In this document: positions 1 to 9,492 of the stretch, in pieces | Layout: each line of letters starts with the position of its first letter | Position numbering within the stretch: the first letter of the stretch is position 1 | Translations under genes and position numbers: made by a program | The notes under the pieces: model-generated | The model's input: the letters and a program-made list of their open reading frames with translations, nothing else | The model's database searches: none | What the model was told of the DNA's origin: nothing | NCBI RefSeq assembly: GCF_018130505.1 | Contig: NZ_JAFCKH010000005.1 | Location: forward strand, 514,089 to 578,088 | Source of the DNA: Bradyrhizobium tropiciagri | GTDB lineage: Bacteria > Pseudomonadota > Alphaproteobacteria > Rhizobiales > Xanthobacteraceae | Direction of reading: 5' to 3' | DNA length: 64,000 nucleotides

Positions 1-870
1 AACTCGCTGCTGTCGGAAGAGGCGGTGCTCGGCTTCGAGTACGGCTACTCGCTGGCCGAGCCGAATGCGCTCGCGATGTGGGAGGCGCAGTTCGGCGACT
101 TCGCCAACGGCGCGCAGGTCGTGTTCGACCAGTTCATCTCCTCGGGCGAGCGCAAATGGCTGCGCATGTCGGGGCTGGTCTGCCTGCTGCCGCATGGCTA
201 CGAAGGGCAGGGACCGGAGCACTCCTCGGCGCGCCTCGAGCGTTATTTGCAGATGTGCGCGGAAGACAACATGCAGGTGGTGTATCCGACCACGCCGGCC
301 AACTACTTCCACGTGCTGCGGCGCCAGCTGCATCGCGAGATCCGCAAGCCGCTGATCCTGATGACGCCGAAGTCGCTGTTGCGCCACAAGCGTGCAGTGT
401 CGCGGCTCGACGAGCTCGGCCAGAACGCGACGTTCCATCGCATCCTGTACGATGACGCCCAGATGCTGCCGAACGAGGCGATCAAGCTGCAACCCGACGA
501 CAAGATCCGTCGCGTCGTGCTGTGCTCCGGCAAGGTCTATTACGACCTCTACGAGGAGCGCGAGAAGCGCGGCATCGACGACATCTACCTGATGCGCATC
601 GAGCAGCTCTATCCGGTGCCGCTCAAGGCGCTGGTGCAGGAACTCGGCCGCTTCAAGGGTGCCGAGATGGTCTGGTGCCAGGAAGAGCCGCGCAACATGG
701 GCTCCTGGCACTTCATCGAGCCCTATCTCGAATGGGTGCTGAACCAGATCAACGCGCCGAACAAGCGTCCGCGCTATGCCGGCCGTCCGGCCGCGGCGGC
801 AACCGCCACCGGCTTGATGTCGAAGCATCTGGCGCAGCTCAAGGCGCTGCTCGACGACGCACTGAACTAA
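1..870 (+). CDS. sucA: 2-oxoglutarate dehydrogenase E1 component, 3' part
   Basis: This is the last 289 residues of the thiamine-diphosphate-dependent E1 subunit, which decarboxylates 2-oxoglutarate and passes the succinyl group to the SucB lipoyl arm in the TCA cycle. The frame is open from base 1, so the N-terminal two thirds lies outside the window. The visible part has the transketolase-like pyrimidine-domain segment ([20 protein letters not shown], then [20 protein letters not shown]) and the E1 C-terminal domain ([11 protein letters not shown]). The TAA stop is at 868-870, and sucB follows after a 160-bp gap that holds a nested hairpin. Confidence 0.97.
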   Translation, partial: NSLLSEEAVLGFEYGYSLAEPNALAMWEAQFGDFANGAQVVFDQFISSGERKWLRMSGLVCLLPHGYEGQGPEHSSARLERYLQMCAEDNMQVVYPTTPANYFHVLRRQLHREIRKPLILMTPKSLLRHKRAVSRLDELGQNATFHRILYDDAQMLPNEAIKLQPDDKIRRVVLCSGKVYYDLYEEREKRGIDDIYLMRIEQLYPVPLKALVQELGRFKGAEMVWCQEEPRNMGSWHFIEPYLEWVLNQINAPNKRPRYAGRPAAAATATGLMSKHLAQLKALLDDALN

Positions 871-887
871 CGACCTTCACTGAAGCC

Positions 888-961
888 ATGCCCCGACTCG
901 CGCGGGGCATCCGGTACCCCGCGTCATCCAGCTCAATTGCTGTCGTCACGGAGTACCGGAT
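888..961. repeat. Nested inverted repeat between sucA and sucB
   Basis: An 8-bp stem (888-895 with 903-910, loop of 7) sits beside a 9-bp arm pair (909-917 with 953-961). There is no T-run, so it does not look like an intrinsic terminator. It resembles the short mobile palindromes common between genes in Bradyrhizobium. It could also modulate sucA/sucB mRNA stability, which is inference. Confidence 0.5.
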
Positions 962-1030
962 CGTTCGCTGTTGGCGGACGGTGGTGGCCGCACAAGTTTC
1001 ATGACCGCAGGGTTATCTGAGGAAAAGACC

Positions 1031-2278
1031 ATGACTGAAATTCGCGTTCCAACGCTCGGCGAATCCGTGACCGAGGCCACCATCGGCCGCTGGTTCAAGA
1101 AGGCAGGCGAGGCCGTCGCGGTGGACGAGCCCTTGGTGGAGTTGGAAACCGACAAGGTCACGATCGAGGTGCCGGCGCCGGCCGCGGGCACGCTCGGCGA
1201 GATCATCGCCAAGGACGGCGAGACGGTCGCCGTCGGCGCGCTGCTCGGCCAGATCAATGACGGCGCGGCTGCGGCCAAGCCTGCTGCCGCTGCCCCGGCC
1301 GCCAAGGCTGCGGCGCCCGCCGCGGCCCCTGCCGCCGCGCCGGCAGCCGCCGCTGCGCCGAAGGCGCCGCCGGTCGATGCGCCGCTCGCGCCCTCGGTCC
1401 GCAAGCTCTCGGCCGAGAGCGGCATCGACGCCTCCACCGTGCCCGGCTCGGGCAAGGACGGCCGCGTCACCAAGGGTGACATGCTGGCCGCGATCGAGAA
1501 GGCCGCCTCGGCGCCGACCCCGGTCAACCAGCCCGCCGCCGCCGTGCAGGTCCGTGCGCCGTCGCCGGCCGACGATGCCGCCCGCGAGGAGCGCGTGAAG
1601 ATGACCCGGCTGCGCCAGACCATCGCGCGCCGCCTCAAGGACGTGCAGAACACCGCCGCGATGCTGACGACCTTCAACGAGGTCGACATGACCAACGTCA
1701 TGGCGCTGCGCGCGCACTACAAGGATGCGTTCGAGAAGAAGCACGGCTCGAAGCTCGGCTTCATGGGCTTCTTCACCAAGGCCGTGGTGCAGGCGCTGAA
1801 GGACATCCCGGCCGTCAACGCCGAGATCGACGGCAGCGACCTGATCTACAAGAACTACTATCACGTCGGCGTTGCGGTCGGCACCGACCGCGGCCTCGTG
1901 GTGCCGGTGGTGCGCGACTGCGATCACAAGTCGATCGCCGAGATCGAGAAGTCGATCGCCGATTTCGGCCGCCGCGCCCGCGACGGCCAGCTCAAGATCG
2001 ACGAGATGCAGGGCGGCACCTTCACCATCACCAACGGCGGCATCTACGGCTCGCTGATGTCGACGCCGATCCTCAACGCGCCGCAGTCCGGCATTCTCGG
2101 CATGCACAAGATCCAGGAGCGGCCGATGGTGGTCGGCGGCAAGATCGAGGTGCGGCCGATGATGTATCTGGCGCTGTCCTACGATCACCGCGTCATCGAC
2201 GGCAAGGAAGCGGTCACCTTCCTGGTGCGCGTCAAGGAGAGCCTGGAGGATCCGGCGCGGCTCGTGCTGGACCTGTAA
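1031..2278 (+). CDS. sucB: Dihydrolipoyllysine-residue succinyltransferase (2-oxoglutarate dehydrogenase E2)
   Basis: 415 residues, the usual E2o length. It moves succinyl groups from E1 to CoA and forms the core of the complex. Domains in order: an N-terminal lipoyl domain with the lipoylated lysine in [12 protein letters not shown], a long Ala/Pro hinge (about residues 78-115), a peripheral-subunit-binding domain ([12 protein letters not shown]), and the catalytic acyltransferase domain ending in [13 protein letters not shown] with the catalytic His and Asp. The ATG at 1031 is chosen because the lipoyl domain starts immediately ([12 protein letters not shown]) and GAGGAAAAG precedes it. An upstream in-frame start at 971 would add an unrelated 20-residue leader. 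Confidence 0.98.
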   Translation: MTEIRVPTLGESVTEATIGRWFKKAGEAVAVDEPLVELETDKVTIEVPAPAAGTLGEIIAKDGETVAVGALLGQINDGAAAAKPAAAAPAAKAAAPAAAPAAAPAAAAAPKAPPVDAPLAPSVRKLSAESGIDASTVPGSGKDGRVTKGDMLAAIEKAASAPTPVNQPAAAVQVRAPSPADDAAREERVKMTRLRQTIARRLKDVQNTAAMLTTFNEVDMTNVMALRAHYKDAFEKKHGSKLGFMGFFTKAVVQALKDIPAVNAEIDGSDLIYKNYYHVGVAVGTDRGLVVPVVRDCDHKSIAEIEKSIADFGRRARDGQLKIDEMQGGTFTITNGGIYGSLMSTPILNAPQSGILGMHKIQERPMVVGGKIEVRPMMYLALSYDHRVIDGKEAVTFLVRVKESLEDPARLVLDL

Positions 2279-2350
2279 GGTCGTTCGCGCGCGGCGCTCG
2301 ACCTGCTCGGGCGCCGCAATCGGTTTGAGCGCTCATTGTTGGGGATCAAA

Positions 2351-3100
2351 GTGACGGATAAGGTTGTCATCATCACCGGCGGCAGCCGCGGCATCGGCCG
2401 CGCCACCGCCCTCGCTGCCGCGGCGCGCGGCTATCGCATCGTGGTCGGCTATGCCAGCAACAAGCAGGCGGCCGACGAGGTCGTCGCCCAGATCGAGGCC
2501 AGCAACGGCAAGGCCATCGCGGTGAAATGCGATGTCGCCGAGGAGAGCGAGATCCTCGAGCTGTTCAAGGCGGCGGACAAGTTCGGCGCGCTCGGCGCGC
2601 TGGTCAACAATGGCGGCATCGTCGGCACCAGCGGCGTGCGCGTCGACGAGATGTCAGCCGAGCGCATCCGGCGCGTGATGGCCATCAACGTCACCGGCTC
2701 CATTCTCTGCGCCCGCGAAGCGGTGAAGCGGATGTCGACCAAGCACGGCGGCAAGGGCGGCGTCATCGTCAACCTGTCCTCGGTCGCGGCGCGGCTCGGC
2801 GCGCCCAACACGTATGTCGATTATGCTGCCTCCAAGGGCGCGATCGATTCGTTCACCGTCGGCCTCGGCCATGAGGTCGCAGGCGAAGGCATCCGCGTCG
2901 CCGGCATCCGGCCAGGCCTGATCGACACCGAAATCCATGCTGCCGGCGGCGAGCCCGATCGTGCGCACCGCCTCGCGCATATGGTGCCGATGAAGCGCGT
3001 CGGTACCGCGGACGAAATCGCCAACGCCATCGTCTGGCTGATCTCGGACGAGGCTTCCTATGTCACCAGCACGATCCTCGACGTGTCGGGCGGTCGATAG
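2351..3100 (+). CDS. SDR family oxidoreductase, FabG-like
   Basis: 249-residue classical short-chain dehydrogenase/reductase. It shows the NAD(P) motif TGGSRGIG near the N-terminus, an NNGG loop, and the catalytic Ser (NLSS) with YAASK (Tyr and Lys). The C-terminal ISDEASYVTSTILDVSGG is typical of FabG-like enzymes. The GTG at 2351 is preferred because GGGG lies just upstream and the Rossmann strand begins at once; TTG codons at 2336 and 2339 are the alternative. It lies between sucB and lpd on the same strand, so it is probably co-transcribed with 2-oxoglutarate dehydrogenase genes, but its substrate cannot be read from the sequence. Confidence 0.9.
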   Translation: MTDKVVIITGGSRGIGRATALAAAARGYRIVVGYASNKQAADEVVAQIEASNGKAIAVKCDVAEESEILELFKAADKFGALGALVNNGGIVGTSGVRVDEMSAERIRRVMAINVTGSILCAREAVKRMSTKHGGKGGVIVNLSSVAARLGAPNTYVDYAASKGAIDSFTVGLGHEVAGEGIRVAGIRPGLIDTEIHAAGGEPDRAHRLAHMVPMKRVGTADEIANAIVWLISDEASYVTSTILDVSGGR

Positions 3101-3147
3101 AGCATGATCCGGAAAAGCGTGAAGCGGTTTTCCGAAAAGATCATGCT
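3101..3147. repeat. 47-bp intergenic palindromic repeat, copy 1
   Basis: This 47-base element starts AGCATGATC and ends GATCATGCT, so its ends are inverted repeats. A second copy lies in the opposite orientation at 15716-15762 and matches at 45 of 47 positions. Both copies sit just after a stop codon. Such elements are typical dispersed non-coding repeats in Bradyrhizobium genomes (background knowledge). Confidence 0.85.
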
Positions 3148-3187
3148 CGCCTAACTGTCACAGAACTTGGTTACAGGACTTTCCATC

Positions 3188-4588
3188 ATGGCATCTTACG
3201 ATCTCGTCGTTATCGGCACCGGGCCCGGCGGCTATGTCTGCGCGATCCGCGCGGCGCAACTCGGCATGAAGGTTGCGGTGGTCGAGAAGAACGCGACGCT
3301 CGGCGGCACCTGCCTCAATGTCGGCTGCATGCCCTCGAAGGCGCTGCTGCACGCTTCCGAGATGTTCGAGGAAGCCGGGCACTCCTTCGCCAAGATGGGC
3401 GTCAGCGTCTCCGCGCCGAAGCTCGATCTTCCCGCGATGATGAACTTCAAGCAGCAGGGCATCGACGGCAACGTCAAGGGCGTCGAGTTCCTGATGAAGA
3501 AGAACAAGATCGACGTGCTCAAGGGCACCGGCAAGATCCTCGGTGCCGGCAAGGTCGAGGTCTCCGGCGACGGCAAGACCGAGACCGTCGAGACCAGGAA
3601 CATCGTGATCGCCACCGGCTCTGACATCGCGCGGCTGAAGGGCATTGAGATCGACGAGAAGCGCATCGTGTCGTCGACCGGCGCGCTGTCGCTGGAGAAG
3701 GTGCCGTCGAGCCTGTTGATCGTCGGCGCCGGCGTGATCGGGCTCGAGCTCGGCTCGGTCTGGCATCGCCTCGGCGCCAAGGTCACCGTGGTGGAATTCC
3801 TCGACCGCATCCTGCCGGGCATGGACGGCGAGATCGCCAAGCAATTCCAGCGCATCCTGGAAAAGCAGGGCTTTGCGTTCAAGCTCGGCGCCAAGGTCAC
3901 CGCGATCGATACTTCCGCCAAGACGCTGCAGGCCAAGGTCGAGCCGGCCGCGGGCGGCGCGGCGGAGACGATCGAAGCCGACGTCGTGCTCGTCTGCATC
4001 GGCCGCGTGCCATACACCGAAGGGCTCGGGCTGAAGGAGGCCGGCGTCGTGCTCGACAATCGCGGCCGCGTTCAGATCGACGCGCACTTCTCGACCTCGG
4101 TGAAGGGCATCTACGCGATCGGCGACGTCGTGGCCGGACCGATGCTGGCGCACAAGGCGGAAGACGAAGGCGTCGCCTGCGCCGAGATCATCGCGGGCCA
4201 GGCCGGCCATGTGAACTACGACGTTATCCCAGGCGTCGTGTATACCACGCCGGAAGTGTCGTCGGTCGGCAAGACCGAGGAAGAGCTCAAGCAGGCCGGC
4301 GTCGCTTATACCGTCGGCAAATTCCCGTTCACCGCCAACGGCCGCTCCAAGGTCAACCAGACCACGGATGGCTTCGTGAAGGTTCTCGCAGATGCGAAGA
4401 CGGATCGCGTGCTCGGCGTGCACATCGTCGGCATCGAGGCCGGCGAAATGATCCACGAAGCCTGCGTCCTGATGGAGTTCGGCGGTTCGGCCGAGGATCT
4501 GGCCCGCACCTGCCACGCCCATCCGACCCGTTCGGAGGCCATCAAGGAAGCCGCGCTTGCGGTGGGCAAACGCGCCATCCATATGTGA
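3188..4588 (+). CDS. lpd: Dihydrolipoyl dehydrogenase (E3)
   Basis: 466-residue FAD/NAD flavoprotein that reoxidises dihydrolipoamide on SucB. It has the FAD dinucleotide motif [10 protein letters not shown] at the N-terminus, the redox-active disulfide C42/C47 in [13 protein letters not shown], a second Rossmann motif ([11 protein letters not shown]), the FAD-binding YAIGDVV segment, and the C-terminal catalytic His in HAHPTRSE. The ATG at 3188 places the FAD motif at residue 10. Its position after sucA, sucB and the SDR makes it the E3 of this complex, though it may also serve other 2-oxoacid dehydrogenases. Confidence 0.98.
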   Translation: MASYDLVVIGTGPGGYVCAIRAAQLGMKVAVVEKNATLGGTCLNVGCMPSKALLHASEMFEEAGHSFAKMGVSVSAPKLDLPAMMNFKQQGIDGNVKGVEFLMKKNKIDVLKGTGKILGAGKVEVSGDGKTETVETRNIVIATGSDIARLKGIEIDEKRIVSSTGALSLEKVPSSLLIVGAGVIGLELGSVWHRLGAKVTVVEFLDRILPGMDGEIAKQFQRILEKQGFAFKLGAKVTAIDTSAKTLQAKVEPAAGGAAETIEADVVLVCIGRVPYTEGLGLKEAGVVLDNRGRVQIDAHFSTSVKGIYAIGDVVAGPMLAHKAEDEGVACAEIIAGQAGHVNYDVIPGVVYTTPEVSSVGKTEEELKQAGVAYTVGKFPFTANGRSKVNQTTDGFVKVLADAKTDRVLGVHIVGIEAGEMIHEACVLMEFGGSAEDLARTCHAHPTRSEAIKEAALAVGKRAIHM

Positions 4589-4665
4589 TCGAGTGCCCGG
4601 CGCGAGCCGGGTGGAGTGTGATCCGGATAACTGAAACCGGCTTCACGCTCTGGCAAATTGATGAG

Positions 4666-4693
4666 ATCATGATGCGGCGTTTCGCATCATGAT
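4666..4693. repeat. Perfect 11-bp stem-loop
   Basis: ATCATGATGCG (4666-4676) pairs perfectly with CGCATCATGAT (4683-4693) across a 6-base loop. It lies 73 bp after the lpd stop and 15 bp before the next start. No T-run follows, so it could be an intergenic repeat, a 3'-end stabiliser for the suc-lpd message, or a structure over the next gene's leader. Confidence 0.6.
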
Positions 4694-4708
4694 CGAGAGA
4701 TCACGACG

Positions 4709-5239
4709 ATGTTGCGCCGCTTGCTTCAGCCGCTCTGGGTCCTGCTCGCGATCATCTTCCTGATCGAGGCGTGGCTGTGGGATCACCTCGAGCCGATCGT
4801 GGCGCGCGTGGTCGCGGCCATCCCGCTGCGCGCGGTCAAGCATTGGGTCGCCGAGCGGGTCCATTCGCTGTCGCCGCAAATGACGCTGATCATCTTCGTC
4901 GTGCCGGCAATCTCGCTGTTTCCGCTCAAGCTGATCGGGCTGTGGCTGCTGACGCACGAATACTGGCTGACCGCTGTTACGCTGATCCTGTTCGCGAAGT
5001 TCGTCGGCGTCGGCATCACTGCGTTCCTGTTCGACGTGACGCGGCCGAAGCTGATGCAGATGCGCTGGTTCCAGACGGTCTATGATTTCGTCATCTCGCT
5101 GCGCGCCAAGGCGACCGCTTTGGTCGAGCCGGTCAAGCAGCACGCCCTGGAAATCCTGCGCGGCGACGGCGACGGCTGGGCCGCGCGCACCTTCCGCATG
5201 ATCGCGCGCTTCCGCAAGAGCGTGCATCAGGCGCGCTGA
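4709..5239 (+). CDS. Small inner-membrane protein of unknown function
   Basis: 176 residues, not assigned to a characterised family. Three hydrophobic stretches are visible: residues about 8-22 (WVLLAIIFLIEAWLW), 58-75 (TLIIFVVPAISLFPLKL) and 88-107 (AVTLILFAKFVGVGITAFLF). A basic, probably cytoplasmic C-terminal tail follows. It starts 120 bp after lpd on the same strand and follows a strong hairpin, so it may be a separate unit. The ATG at 4709 directly precedes the first membrane segment. Confidence 0.75.
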   Translation: MLRRLLQPLWVLLAIIFLIEAWLWDHLEPIVARVVAAIPLRAVKHWVAERVHSLSPQMTLIIFVVPAISLFPLKLIGLWLLTHEYWLTAVTLILFAKFVGVGITAFLFDVTRPKLMQMRWFQTVYDFVISLRAKATALVEPVKQHALEILRGDGDGWAARTFRMIARFRKSVHQAR

Positions 5240-5303
5240 GTTTCCTGCAAATCCTGCTCAACCCGTCATCCTTGAGGTGCGCGTCTCGAGGATATCCCCA
5301 CGC

Positions 5304-5329
5304 GTCGTCCCGGCGAAAGCCGGGACGAC
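5304..5329. repeat. GAAA-loop palindrome
   Basis: An 11-bp perfect stem (GTCGTCCCGGC with GCCGGGACGAC) is closed by a GAAA tetraloop. It lies between the convergent gene ends at 5239 and 5353. There is no T-run on either strand. This motif is a familiar intergenic repeat in Bradyrhizobium and relatives (background knowledge), and may also act as a bidirectional barrier. Confidence 0.7.
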
Positions 5330-5352
5330 ACCGTGGGTGGAGCTCCCTTAAA

Positions 5353-5943
5353 TCAATGCAGATGCAGCAAATGCGGCTGGAACAGGCCGAGCACGGTCAT
5401 CGCGACGCCGGCGAGGGTGACGATGCCGGCCACCCAGGCCAGCGTGATGATGCCGGTGATGATGGTTGCCGACGCCAGCACAATGGCGATCTGGAAGGCG
5501 GCCGAGGCCAGCTCGAAATGGTGATACTTCGCGGTCGCCTCATCCCGGTCATGCTCGGCATGCTTGGCGCGTTCGGCGAGTTGCTCCGACCCTTCGCCGG
5601 TGTCCGGCTCCGAGCGGTAGCGCTGCGCGGTCTTCTGCCAGTCGTCGATCTGCTTCTGCAGTGCCGCCTTGGCCGCATCGTCGGGGGCGGTGGCGAGGCC
5701 GAGCTTGCCCTGTTCGGCGGCGGTCTGCACCGTGGTGCGGCGGATGCTCTTGGCCTGGAAGAACGCCCACAGGTTGGAGGCCTCGACATTCTTGCTGATC
5801 GCCTCGGTCTGCGCGCCCTTGCCGAGGGTTTCCGACAGCGCCAGGCAGAGCGCGATCACGGCGATCAGGAGTGCGATCTTCTTGTTCTCGCCGCCCGCAT
5901 GCTGGGCATGCTCGGCGTGCTCCATACTCTCATGTGCGCTCAT
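5353..5943 (-). CDS. DUF4337-type membrane protein
   Basis: 196 residues. A short His-rich N-terminus (MSAHESMEHAEHAQHAGGEN) leads into a membrane segment (KKIALLIAVIALCLALSETL). A helical, probably periplasmic, middle region (SNLWAFFQAKSIRRTTVQTA) is followed by two more hydrophobic segments near the C-terminus (residues about 146-190). This layout and the LWAFFQAKS region match the DUF4337 family, whose function is unknown. It is convergent with the upstream membrane protein and transcribed on its own. Confidence 0.82.
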   Translation of the reverse strand: MSAHESMEHAEHAQHAGGENKKIALLIAVIALCLALSETLGKGAQTEAISKNVEASNLWAFFQAKSIRRTTVQTAAEQGKLGLATAPDDAAKAALQKQIDDWQKTAQRYRSEPDTGEGSEQLAERAKHAEHDRDEATAKYHHFELASAAFQIAIVLASATIITGIITLAWVAGIVTLAGVAMTVLGLFQPHLLHLH

Positions 5944-6054
5944 GATTCCCCTCCGGATCAGTCCGCGGCACGATTGCCGAATGCGGTCTACAACGCAAGG
6001 GGCGGGCGCTTTATGGCAGGCGTATGAATATAACGAATATGAACGGCGCGGCGC

Positions 6055-7026
6055 TCAGCCGCGCGGATGCGCCGAGCGGTAGACCTCGAGCAGGCGCTCG
6101 CTGTCGATGCCGGTGTAGATCTGCGTGGTCGAGAGCGAGGCGTGGCCGAGCAGTTCCTGGATCGCGCGCAAGTCGCCGCCGCGGCTGAGCAGGTGGGTGG
6201 CAAAGGAGTGCCGCAGCGCATGCGGCGTCGCGCTGTCGGGCAGGCCGAGCGCGCCGCGCAGCCGCTCCATGGTGAGCTGGATGATGCGCGGGCTGAGCGG
6301 TCCGCCGCGCGCGCCGACGAACATCGGTCCGGTGGGGCCGAGCTGATGCGGGCAGACCGCCGCATAGTCCGCGATCAGTTGCAGCACGTTCTGCAGCACC
6401 GGCACCATGCGGGTCTTGTTGCCCTTGCCGGTCACGATCAGCACATCGCCTTCGCCCGGCTTCGGCACGTCGCGGCGCTTCAGCCCGAGCGCCTCGGAGA
6501 TGCGCAAGCCCGAACCGTAGAGCAGCGCCATCACGGCGGCGTCACGCATCAGGATCCAGGTCTCGCGCTCCTCGCCGGCGCGTTCATCGGCATCGGCGAA
6601 GCGCTTTGCGGCGTCCATGTGGATCGGCTTCGGCAGGCTCTTGGCTACCTTCGGTGCGCGGATCGCCGAGAGCGCGCCGACCTTGCCCTTGCCCTCGCGT
6701 TCCAGGAAGCGGCCGAACGAGCGCAGGCCCGCCAGCGCCCGCATCAGCGAGCGGCCGCCGATCGCGTCCGCGCGGCGCATCGCCATGAAGGCGCGGACAT
6801 CGCTCGCCTCCAGCGCGGCGAAGGCGTCCAGCGTGACCGGCGCGCCCCAATGTCCGGCGAGGAAGGCGAGGCACTGCCTGACATCGCGGGCATAGGCCTC
6901 CAGCGTCTTCGGCGACAGCCGCCGCTCGGCGCGCAGATGCGACAGCCAGCGCGTCATCTGCTGCGTGACCGAGATGTCGGCGCAGTCGAGTTCGATCGGT
7001 TGAACGGGCGGATCGGTCCGGGCCAT
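6055..7026 (-). CDS. xerC: Tyrosine recombinase XerC
   Basis: 323-residue site-specific recombinase that resolves chromosome dimers at dif, normally together with XerD. An N-terminal SAM-like core-binding domain (about residues 20-110) precedes the catalytic domain. All six active-site residues are visible: R175 (GSGLRISE), K201 (VTGKGNK), H269 and R272 (HALRHSF), H295 (LLGHASL) and the nucleophile Y304 (TQIYT). It lies alone with no phage genes, so it is the housekeeping enzyme rather than an integrase. It is divergent from priA across a 91-bp gap. Confidence 0.95.
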   Translation of the reverse strand: MARTDPPVQPIELDCADISVTQQMTRWLSHLRAERRLSPKTLEAYARDVRQCLAFLAGHWGAPVTLDAFAALEASDVRAFMAMRRADAIGGRSLMRALAGLRSFGRFLEREGKGKVGALSAIRAPKVAKSLPKPIHMDAAKRFADADERAGEERETWILMRDAAVMALLYGSGLRISEALGLKRRDVPKPGEGDVLIVTGKGNKTRMVPVLQNVLQLIADYAAVCPHQLGPTGPMFVGARGGPLSPRIIQLTMERLRGALGLPDSATPHALRHSFATHLLSRGGDLRAIQELLGHASLSTTQIYTGIDSERLLEVYRSAHPRG

Positions 7027-7117
7027 AAGGGCTATTGGTGCTGCGATTCTCCTGATTATATCGCACTTCTTTCGTTTACCGTTCGCTAAGGCGGCGCAGC
7101 GGTGTTAGGCGATTCCG

Positions 7118-9328
7118 ATGGACCACACCACGCGCAGCAGCACGGCCTCCGCCTCGGCGACACGCATTGTCGACGTGCTGGTGCCTGTCGCGCTGAACCA
7201 GACCTATTCCTACCGCGTGCCGCGCGGCATGGAGCTTGCGCCCGGTGACGTGATCGCCGTTCCGCTCGGGCCGCGCGAGGTGGTCGCGGTGGTGTGGGCC
7301 GAGAACGCCCGGCCCGATCCGCGGCTGCACAACCGACTCAAGGACGTCAGCGAGAAGCTCGACGTCCCGCCGCTGAAAGCGGAACTGCGCCAGCTGGTCG
7401 ACTGGGTTTCCAACTACACGCTGTCGGCGCGCGGCATGGTGCTGCGGATGACGCTGCGGATGGGCGACAACCTCGGGCCGGAACGCACCCGCCTCGGCGT
7501 GCGCCTGGTCGGCGCGCCGCCGCAGCGGCTGACGCCGGCACGGCGGCGCGTGATCGAGGTGCTGTCGGACGGTCTGTTGCACGGCAAGTCGGACGCGGCG
7601 CGCGAAGCCGGCGTCAGCTCCGGCGTGGTTGATGGGTTGGTCGACGAGGGCACGCTGACGGTCGAGGCGATGCCGCCGCCGGCCCCGCCACCGGCGCCCG
7701 ACCCATCCTACGCGCAGCCGGATTTCTCCCGCGAGCAGCGCAGCGCGGTCGACATGATGCGTACACTCGCGGCGAGCGGCAGCTTCCACGTCGCGCTGCT
7801 CGACGGCGTCACCGGTTCCGGCAAGACCGAGGTCTATTTCGAGGCGATCGCCGAAAACATCCGGCGCGGCAGGCAGTCGCTGATCCTGATGCCGGAGATC
7901 GCGCTGACCGGCCAGTTCCTCGACCGCTTCGCGCAGCGCTTCGGCGTGCGGCCGCTGGAATGGCATTCCGAGCTGACGCCGCGCACACGTGCGCGCAACT
8001 GGGCGGCGATTTCGGAAGGCAAGGCGCCGGTCGTGGTCGGCGCGCGCTCGGCGCTGTTCCTGCCCTATGCCGATCTCGGCCTCATCATCGTCGATGAGGA
8101 GCACGACCAGGCCTACAAGCAGGATGAAGGCGCGCATTATCACGCCCGCGACATGGCCGTGGTCCGCGCCCATATCGCCAAGATCCCGATCGTGCTGGCG
8201 TCGGCGACGCCGTCGGTCGAAAGCGAGGTCAATGCGCGCAAGGGCCGCTACCAGCGCGTCGCGCTGCCGTCGCGGTTCGGCGGCCAGCACATGCCGCAGA
8301 TCGAGGCGATCGACATGCGCCGCGCGCCGCCGCCGCGCGGCCGCTTCATCTCGCCGCCGCTTGCCGAGCAGATCCGCTACGCGATCGAGCGGCGCGAGCA
8401 GGCGCTGCTGTTCCTCAACCGCCGCGGCTATGCGCCGCTGACGCTGTGCCGCGCCTGCGGCCACCGCTTCGCCTGCACCATCTGCGATGCGTGGCTGGTC
8501 GATCACAGGTTTCGCCAGCGGCTGGTGTGCCATCACTGCGGCTTCTCGATGCCGCGCCCGAACATCTGCCCGCATTGCTCCGCCGAGGAATCGCTGGCCG
8601 CCGTCGGTCCCGGCGTCGAGCGCCTGCAGGAGGAAGCCGCGAGCATCTTCCCCGGCGCCCGCACCATGGTGCTGTCGAGCGATCTCATCACCTCGATCGA
8701 GACCATGCGCAGCGAGTTGAACGAGATCGCGGAAGGGCGCGTCGACATCATCATCGGCACCCAGTTGGTGGCCAAGGGCCACAATTTCCCGCGGCTCAAT
8801 CTGGTCGGCGTGGTCGATGCCGACCTTGGTCTGAGCAACGGCGATCCGCGTGCCGCCGAGCGGACCTTCCAATTGCTCAACCAGGTGGTCGGGCGCGCCG
8901 GCCGCGAGCAGGGCCGCGGCGTCGGCTTCCTGCAGACCCACCAGCCCGAGCATCCCGTGATCAAGGCCCTGATCGCCAGCGACCGCGAGGCATTCTACGC
9001 CAGCGAGATCGATATCCGCGAGCGCACCGGCTATCCGCCGTTCGGCCGGCTGGCGAGCCTGATCGTTTCCGCCGGCGACCGTCCGACCGCGGAGGGCTTT
9101 GCGCGCAAGCTCGCCGCGATCGCGCCGCTCGACGACCGGATCCAGGTGCTCGGTCCTGCCGAAGCGCCGCTCGCCGTCATCAAGGGCCGTTACCGCTTCC
9201 GCCTGCTGGTGAAGTCGCTGCGCAATGTCGACCTGTCGCAATATCTGCGCGACTGGCTCGCCGCCACTCCCAAGACCACGGGCAATCTCAAGCTCGAGGT
9301 CGACGTCGACCCGCAGAGCTTTTTGTAG
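7118..9328 (+). CDS. priA: Primosomal protein N' (replication-restart helicase PriA)
   Basis: 736-residue 3'-5' superfamily 2 helicase that reloads the replisome at stalled forks. Order of domains: N-terminal 3'-DNA-binding domain (about 18-115), a winged-helix region, Walker A GVTGSGKT (230-237) and DEEH box (326-329). The zinc-binding insert has four CxxC pairs (C444/447, 453/456, 471/474, 484/487), then come helicase motifs IV-VI (QVVGRAGREQGRG). The ATG at 7118 fits the family N-terminus. An apparent 778-codon antisense frame across this gene is a GC-codon shadow. Confidence 0.97.
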   Translation: MDHTTRSSTASASATRIVDVLVPVALNQTYSYRVPRGMELAPGDVIAVPLGPREVVAVVWAENARPDPRLHNRLKDVSEKLDVPPLKAELRQLVDWVSNYTLSARGMVLRMTLRMGDNLGPERTRLGVRLVGAPPQRLTPARRRVIEVLSDGLLHGKSDAAREAGVSSGVVDGLVDEGTLTVEAMPPPAPPPAPDPSYAQPDFSREQRSAVDMMRTLAASGSFHVALLDGVTGSGKTEVYFEAIAENIRRGRQSLILMPEIALTGQFLDRFAQRFGVRPLEWHSELTPRTRARNWAAISEGKAPVVVGARSALFLPYADLGLIIVDEEHDQAYKQDEGAHYHARDMAVVRAHIAKIPIVLASATPSVESEVNARKGRYQRVALPSRFGGQHMPQIEAIDMRRAPPPRGRFISPPLAEQIRYAIERREQALLFLNRRGYAPLTLCRACGHRFACTICDAWLVDHRFRQRLVCHHCGFSMPRPNICPHCSAEESLAAVGPGVERLQEEAASIFPGARTMVLSSDLITSIETMRSELNEIAEGRVDIIIGTQLVAKGHNFPRLNLVGVVDADLGLSNGDPRAAERTFQLLNQVVGRAGREQGRGVGFLQTHQPEHPVIKALIASDREAFYASEIDIRERTGYPPFGRLASLIVSAGDRPTAEGFARKLAAIAPLDDRIQVLGPAEAPLAVIKGRYRFRLLVKSLRNVDLSQYLRDWLAATPKTTGNLKLEVDVDPQSFL

Positions 9329-9394
9329 GTGGTGGCACTCCCTCGTCATTGCTTCGCTTCGCTCGCAATGTGGGGTGATTGTCGTGCCGGCAAC

Positions 9395-9426
9395 AAAAAA
9401 GCCTGCCGTCATTCGCGACGGCAGGC
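9395..9426 (-). terminator. Intrinsic terminator of the RlpA-like gene
   Basis: Read on the minus strand, a perfect 10-bp GC-rich stem (GCCTGCCGTC with GACGGCAGGC, 6-base loop) is followed directly by TTTTTTG. It lies 67 bp downstream of the RlpA-like stop codon. Confidence 0.85.
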
Positions 9427-9492
9427 CATTTGTCGGAGGCGCGAAGCTTGGCGCTTCGCGGCCCTACGCAACGCTACGCTTACTGAACGCTA

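Noticed and set aside
6055-7026. XerC as a phage or island integrase
   Set aside because: It is XerC-like throughout, has no phage or attachment-site neighbours, and lies next to priA.
7076-9412. 778-codon minus-strand open frame across priA
   Set aside because: It lies opposite a complete PriA with all motifs. Its translation is Arg/Ala/Asp/His-rich low complexity, as expected from antisense GC-rich codons.
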